Shown piece after piece: positions 9,980 through 13,934 of a stretch of DNA of 13,934 nucleotides (position 1 is its first letter; the number at the start of each line of letters is the position of its first letter). This DNA is from Jimgerdemannia flammicorona (taxonomy: Eukaryota > Mucoromycota > Endogonomycetes > Endogonales > Endogonaceae): positions 1 through 13,934 of the forward strand of contig RBNI01004505.1 in assembly GCA_003990745.1 (NCBI GenBank), read 5' to 3'. The position numbers and the translations under genes are program-made. A model generated the notes under the pieces. The model was not told the DNA's origin. It did not search any database and saw nothing but the letters and a program-made list of their open reading frames with translations.

Positions 9980-12001
9980 CTACTGCTCCATATTCCTCTC
10001 CTTCTGTACTATGTCCAGATTATATTCTGCAGTCACCTCCTCCTCTTCAGCCCTCTGAGTCTTCAATCCAGCCAACAGCTCATTCATCTCTCTATCTGTC
10101 TTCTTCTTGAACTCCTCCCGGTACTCTAGGCAGACCTCTTGCCAGAGCTGCAATCCATGATGCTTATTCCAGCAGTATTCAGCCCTCTCTCCTGTGACAA
10201 CCACTAGCTCTGCCTCCCACTCCTCATCTACCTCATACCCTTCCTCCTCCAGATATACCACCAGAATTTCTGCCTTCAATGCTCTCATCACTCCATCCCC
10301 CTGCAGTATCCATGCCCAATGCTCATCACCCATCACTCTCAAGTCCACCTCCCCCAGCTCTTCTGCCACCAAGTTGTTCATTATCTGGTATATCCAAAGT
10401 AGGTTCCCCATCTCCTTCCCACTAGGAGTCACCGGCCTCTCTCCATCCAACATTGTGGTGTCAGCCCCAGTGCTTGCAGACTCATCCCATACCTCTGAGA
10501 CATCCACCAGTTCCTCCTCTCTGGCCGCCACCACTTGTCTCCCATTTGCCACCTCCAGAACTCCAAATTTCACCTGCTGGGCCCCCTGCATCGGCACATC
10601 CTCCACCACCCTGTTTTGGGAAGCTGGGCCTTGCCTGATAAGAGGAGTAGGGATAAGGGAGACCTCCCAGGTCTCCTCCCAAATCTCAAATGTACCATCA
10701 GCATACGGATCCTTACCAGTTGCCTCCTTATCCTCCCCTGTCTCCTTCCTGGCATTCCCACCCCCCTCACCAGCCCAGACACTCACTTTGGCCCCTCCTG
10801 TGCCCTTCATCTTGCTTGCATCCTCCAGTGGTCTGCCTTCCATCTTAGCCAGCAGATCCTTCTGTCTCTTATGCCCCTGAGCCCTTTCCCACTACTTCTT
10901 GTCCACTCGAATCCGCTTTCCATCCACCACCTCCAAGTGTGTCGACTCTACAAAAGCCTTCCAAGCCTTCACTTGCCGCTCTACAGCACCACTCAACTCT
11001 TCAAGTGCTTCCAATAAATCTTCTTCCTCCTCCTCACTTCCCTTCACCCTCATCACCTTGCACAAGATTGCTCTCCAGACTATCACCAAAGGCCAGTCCC
11101 TCACCTTCTCAGTAGCCTCTTTCCCAGCTAGCTGAATCCTCACATCTACATCACTAGTCCTGAGCAAGATCTCTTCCCAGACCCTGAATCTGATATCCAC
11201 CACCTCTCCATATTCTGCCATGACTTCCTCAACTCTCCTTCTCATCTCTATTGCCATCACTGTGGGCACTCCTTTTACCAGCAGTTGGACCACCATGAGA
11301 TCCCATTTCAGACAATGTGCCATTGGAACACACACCTCCCTAACTACCAATCCAATCTTCAGCACCTCCTCCAGTGGTCCAGCCTCCTCAAAACTCACCT
11401 TCACTCTCTCTAGTCTCTTCAAAAACTTCACTGATACAGCTCCTGCCATCTGTTTAGCAATAAGCCCTAGTATCATTTTTGCTGTCACTGCTAAGCCCTG
11501 GAAGTACAGTATAACTGCGAATGCCAAGATCGATTTTTTGAGTAACAGGGCTACTGCCAGGCCTGTCACACCATCCACCAAATTCCCTTTTCTTCTAAGC
11601 CTCAACTACTTAGCCATACCATCAGCCATCACATCTGGATTTTTTTCCAGATTGGCAGTCTCATTGCTACCAGCAGTCACACTCTCTCCAGCTACTACTC
11701 CCCCAGCTCCACTGCCCCCACTTCCAAGGACTACTCCCCCATGCACTGCCATCTTCTTCATCTTCTTGCCCTTCCTCAGCCAGCCCTCCAGCCCTGATGC
11801 CTGCTGTCTCCCCTTCACCATCTCTGCAAAGCTTGTTCTCCTGGATCCTTGGCCTCCACCACTACCTTCACCCCTTCCACATCCACCTGCCAGCAGCCCC
11901 CTCATACTCCCCCCCAGGCCTGGGCCTCTTCCTACCTGCTGCCAGTCAAAAGTGCTTGGGCCACCCTGCCCAGTATGTATCTCAGATTGCCTGTCAGTCA
12001 C
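9980..12001 (-). pseudogene. LINE ORF1 (putative RNA-binding/Gag-like protein), copy 2, two internal stops
   Basis: This is 673 codons plus TAG at 9980-9982, interrupted only by TAG at 11606-11608 (Trp-type TGG in copy 1) and TAG at 10892-10894 (CAG in copy 1). Layout by residue: 1-130 rich in Gly and Ser with basic patches; about 145-185 strongly hydrophobic with scattered Lys; about 238-310 an alternation of hydrophobic strands and helices (LLVKGVP, VDIRFRVW, VDVRIQLAG) that could be an RRM-like fold; about 322-345 acidic and likely coiled coil; 387-673 acidic, with a charged helical C-terminus. No CCHC zinc knuckle is visible, unlike the ORF1 of many fungal LINEs. The first conserved codon is GTG in both copies and a TGA lies 27 bases upstream here, so the true start is uncertain. 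It is followed by ORF2 in the same frame after a 30-nt gap. The RNA-binding role is inferred from position. Confidence 0.83.
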
Positions 12002-12083
12002 TAGGTTGTTAGTCTTCTTTCTTCAAAAATGATGTTGTAAGTGCTTTTCCAAAGGTTGTATAACCTGAATAGTATCAGAGAAA

Positions 12084-12103
12084 GATGGTATTAAGAACCT
12101 CTT
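12084..12103. repeat. Target-site duplication, right copy (LINE copy 2)
   Basis: Matches 6212-6231 at 19 of 20 bases. It fixes the 5' end of the copy 2 insertion at 12083. Removing the element and one duplicate rejoins two stretches of AT-rich DNA. Confidence 0.93.
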
Positions 12104-12645
12104 CTTATATTGCTTGACCAATAGATTATCTATAAATAAAAGATAATTAGAAAAAATCAAATATATATAAAAAAAAGTAATATATATAAATATAAATATA
12201 CTTTTAAATATTTTACAGTTTAATCCTTAGTAATTAGTATATTGATATTAAAATCCATACTATTAGATATTTTTTTCAAGGCATTTTCTCACTTCTCCTT
12301 ATTGGGCTATATATTAATGATGACTATACATATATCTAAGTAACTCAAGCTTAGTAGTATACTCTTGATCAAAATATATATCTTTTGGTTTCATCTTATA
12401 TTTTTTAAGAAGTTTCAAATAGCAGAGTATTGTAGGAGAATTTTGAGCTTGAATGACAATAGATATATTAGATAGAGAGGACTTCAGTAGAGAGGATATT
12501 GGCAGAGGAGAGATAAAATGATAATTTATAGATAATTTGACTTATATATTATATAGGTAAGTATGAGAGAGGTAGAAAAGAAGAAGAGGGATAATGGGAG
12601 AAAGTAAGAAGAGTGGGAGAGATATATTAAAAGACTGTACTTTAT
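12104..12645. other. AT-rich non-coding flank with a purine-rich tract
   Basis: No open reading frame of note. The sequence is rich in ATAT-type runs. A plus-strand stretch at about 12564-12623 is nearly all A and G (gagagagg..., gaagaagaggg..., gtgggagaga), with only a few T. No RNA gene or promoter was recognised. Confidence 0.65.
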
Positions 12646-12959
12646 ATCATCAATAAGAATAAGAATGCTTATATAATGGCCAGCATATATTGACTAGTCT
12701 ATATATTGGCCAGCCTATCAATAAGAGCATACATTGGCCAGCTTATCAATAAGAATATAATATATTAACTAGTCCATCAATAAGAGTATATGTTAGCTAG
12801 TCTATATATTGGTCAGCCTATTAATAAAAGTATATATTGGCTGGTCTATTAATAAGAGTATAATATATTGACCAGTCTATTAATGAGAGTATATATTAGT
12901 CAGTATATATAATCAGTCAGTACTAATATATATTGATAAATATATTGGTTAATATATAC
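12646..12959. repeat. AT-rich minisatellite with a higher-order period of about 103 bp
   Basis: Units begin with TATYAATAAGAG-like sequence and end in GGCCAGYC-like sequence. Clear unit starts are at 12716, 12744, 12775, 12819, 12847, 12878 and 12921, giving spacings of 28, 31, 44, 28, 31 and 43. Three unit types therefore recur as a block of about 103 bp (12716-12818 and 12819-12920). A partial earlier block lies at about 12649-12715 and a decayed start of another at 12921-12959. Confidence 0.8.
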
Positions 12960-13433
12960 TGTCACGTAGTGGTCGCTGAGTCCTTCAAATATGCCAGATT
13001 CTCTTCAAGGTGTATCTCTTAGACTAACTCAAGTTGTTATAAGCAAGTTCTTATTGGAGTGCCTTCCCAAGGTCTTATAGTCCTCAAACTTCTTATCTTT
13101 AACTGTCTTGTTATCTCTTAGATTGCTTGCAAGGGATTGTATGTAAGTGAAACCGGAACTGACTTTATTTCAGAGGAAATAAGATGGGTATTTATACAAA
13201 ATATAATTCAATAGTTGCTAAGATATAAAGCTAAATATAAATTCCAATAACTAAAACTACTAAGTTCCAAGGCTGGCATTATTTGGTATCACAACAAAAT
13301 ACTGGTGCTGGTATTATCCAGTGTTATATGAGAATACCAGTGCTGGAACAATTTCGCGTCACCTCAGAATGCCGGTGCTGGCATTATCCAGTGTTACATG
13401 AGAATACCAGTGGTGGTATTATCCAGTGTAACA
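12960..13433 (-). repeat. Possible LTR of an LTR retrotransposon (minus orientation)
   Basis: The block begins TGTCACGTAG and ends GTGTAACA on the plus strand, so its ends are TG...CA with a short imperfect inverted repeat (TGTCAC / GTAACA). On the minus strand it has U3-like tandem repeats (13433-13262), then a TATAAATA box at 13196-13189, then AATAAA at 13169-13164, the usual order in an LTR. An open frame on the same strand stops 6 bases to its right, as the last ORF before a 3' LTR would. Against it: no polypurine tract before 13433 on the minus strand, no second LTR in the window, and no target duplication, although the last is expected if this is only one end of a longer element. It could instead be the 3' flank of an ordinary gene. 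Confidence 0.38.
13189..13196 (-). promoter_or_regulatory. Candidate TATA box (TATAAATA, minus strand)
   Basis: GTATAAATACCC on the minus strand is followed 20-odd bases downstream by AATAAA (13169-13164). It would drive leftward transcription from within the proposed LTR. The sequence match is good, but no transcript evidence is available and the area is AT-rich. Confidence 0.4.
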
Positions 13434-13434
13434 A
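13262..13434. repeat. 35-bp tandem repeat with palindromic core
   Basis: Units at 13298-13332, 13333-13367 and 13368-13402 are each exactly 35 bp. A fourth begins at 13403 and is cut near 13434, and a decayed one lies at about 13262-13296. The core of most units is AATACCAGTGCTGGTATT or a variant, an 8-bp inverted repeat around TG, followed by ATCCAGTGTTACATGAG-like sequence. The second half of the 13333-13367 unit diverges. If the block is an LTR, these units lie in U3, upstream of the TATA box. Confidence 0.85.
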
Positions 13435-13439
13435 AGAAC

Positions 13440-13934
13440 TTAGAGCAGAAAGTTCAGGACTAAGGGGGCTTCATCATCATCATCATCATCATCACTGAAG
13501 GAGATGAGATCCGCGAATTCGTCATGCAGGTCGCGCATTTCACGTACTTCGGGTATGTCGCGTATCTCGCGTATGTCGAAGTCGCGCGGGATGATGTCAT
13601 CGATGACGTCATCACGTTCAGCAGTGGCAGGAAAATCGGGAACAAGATCTGGAGCTCTCCAGTCTATGAGGTTCTCTTCCACAAAATAGGGGACAAATGT
13701 GGGGTCTTGGGGGGATCTAACCCGGATGCTTGGGCCTTGGAATACTGAGATCAATCCTTGCAGGAATTGGTCTGGGTTGTCCTGAAGGATGGGATACCAG
13801 AAGTCTTCTACTTCTTCGCTGTTGAGGGTGATAGTGGACTGGGCTTCTGTGGCTACCCTGGCTTCTAGTGCATTGATACGGCGGGATGACAGGTCTCTGA
13901 AATCTGAGACTCTAACATACTCCAAGTTGGGGAT
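13440..13934 (-). CDS. Partial acidic protein of unknown function, C-terminal 164 residues
   Basis: The frame is open from the window edge (I-P-N-L-E-Y...) to TAA at 13440-13442. The 5' end is missing, and no start needs to be chosen because the frame continues upstream. I do not recognise the family. The first half contains VSDFRDLSSRRINALEARV, a likely helix, and VEDFWYPILQDNPDQFLQG. Then come a Pro-containing stretch, a run of R-[D/E]-hydrophobic triplets, and a Ser-flanked tail of seven Asp just before the end (APLVLNFLL). The protein is strongly acidic, with no signal peptide or membrane segment visible in this part. The DNA is richer in CpG than the LINE copies and free of stops, so it looks functional and not decayed. 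It could be a host gene exon or the last ORF of an LTR element whose 3' LTR begins 6 bases further on. Confidence 0.6.
   Translation of the reverse strand: MPNLEYVRVSDFRDLSSRRINALEARVATEAQSTITLNSEEVEDFWYPILQDNPDQFLQGLISVFQGPSIRVRSPQDPTFVPYFVEENLIDWRAPDLVPDFPATAERDDVIDDIIPRDFDIREIRDIPEVREMRDLHDEFADLISFSDDDDDDDEAPLVLNFLL
13471..13493. repeat. (ATC)7 microsatellite coding for Asp7
   Basis: Seven perfect ATC units at 13473-13493 read as GAT codons on the minus strand and encode the poly-Asp tract of the partial protein. Length variation here would change the Asp count without shifting the frame. Confidence 0.9.
13522..13577 (-). repeat. 9-bp degenerate tandem repeat coding R-[D/E]-hydrophobic triplets
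   Basis: On the minus strand, units resembling CGCGAnATA follow each other and encode R-E-I, R-D-I, P-E-V, R-E-M, R-D-L, H-D-E. The repeat lies inside the partial acidic protein and makes a charge-alternating segment just before its Asp-rich tail. Confidence 0.65.

Larger units (their letters stand above)
6232..12083 (-). mobile_element. L1-like non-LTR retrotransposon (LINE), copy 2, full-length layout, inactive
   Basis: A LINE insertion of about 5.85 kb on the minus strand with all boundaries visible: a 20-bp target duplication on both sides, a 27-base poly(A) tail at the left, ORF2 then ORF1 toward the right, and an 82-base leader before the ORF1 block. The coding frame is the same from 12001 to 6293, so no net frameshift has built up, but about fifteen or more stop codons inactivate it. 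ORF2 motifs point to the L1/Tx1-like group. No RNase H signature was found in the roughly 350 codons after the polymerase core. Similarity to copy 1 stops at about 12080, so copy 2 may be slightly shortened at the 5' end, or copy 1 may be longer there. Confidence 0.93.

Noticed and set aside
689..12032. Many plus-strand open frames rich in Ser, Pro, Leu and Thr (for example 4065-4640, 10194-10880, 11220-12032)
   Set aside because: They lie opposite the LINE ORFs and result from the C/T-rich antisense of a purine-rich coding strand; they carry no known domain.
12960..13433. Solo LTR
   Set aside because: The bases just outside the two ends do not form a 4-6 bp direct repeat, so a lone LTR is not supported.
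13298..13434. CRISPR array
   Set aside because: The 35-bp units are directly adjacent with no unique spacers, and the context is eukaryotic.
13471..13498. Plus-strand frame ending in eight His codons and TGA, like an affinity tag from a vector
   Set aside because: It is the antisense of the GAT (Asp) microsatellite in the minus-strand ORF; no vector sequence flanks it.
13602..13613. Perfect CRE-type palindrome GATGACGTCATC
   Set aside because: It lies inside the coding frame as D-D-V-I-D-D codons, which explains it; there is no reason to call it a regulatory site.

Overview
The window looks like transposon-rich nuclear DNA of a eukaryote, most likely a filamentous fungus. The basis is L1-type non-LTR retrotransposons with 20-bp target duplications, C-to-T decay concentrated at CpA/TpG sites (as in repeat-induced point mutation, RIP, of Pezizomycotina), and AT-rich non-coding flanks. 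The genus cannot be told from the sequence. There are no tRNA or rRNA genes, bacterial-type operons or CRISPR arrays.

About 85% of the window is two degraded copies of one LINE family, both read on the minus strand. Copy 1 covers about 1-5856 and copy 2 covers 6232-12083. Each has a short 5' leader, a 2022-nt ORF1 (673 codons plus stop), a short spacer, an ORF2 of about 3.65 kb (apurinic-type endonuclease, reverse transcriptase, C-terminal Cys/His motif), a short 3' UTR and a poly(A) tail seen as T on the plus strand. Copy 2 has a 27-base tail and a nearly perfect 20-bp target-site duplication (6212-6231 and 12084-12103), so its boundaries are firm. Its coding frame is unbroken by net indels from 12001 to 6293 and is killed only by stop codons. 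Copy 1 has stop codons plus several small indels. The lesions are largely private to each copy, so each copy shows what the other lost.

Between the copies (5857-6211) and after copy 2 (12104-12645) lies non-coding DNA, mostly AT-rich. The right end differs. There is an AT-rich minisatellite (12646-12959) with a higher-order period of about 103 bp. Next is a block with LTR-like ends (12960-13433) holding a minus-strand TATA box and a 35-bp tandem repeat whose core is a palindrome. Last is an open reading frame running off the window edge on the minus strand (13440-13934). That ORF is CpG-richer, undecayed, acidic and of unknown function. LTR block and ORF together could be the 3' end of a second, LTR-type element that continues beyond the window, but no polypurine tract or recognisable pol domain confirms it.

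I found no obviously new multi-gene system. The points most worth a second look are the LINE's architecture (ORF1 and ORF2 in one frame across a UAG, no zinc knuckle seen in ORF1, Asp in place of the usual endonuclease Glu), the palindromic 35-bp repeats with compensating changes, the higher-order minisatellite and the unidentified right-hand ORF.
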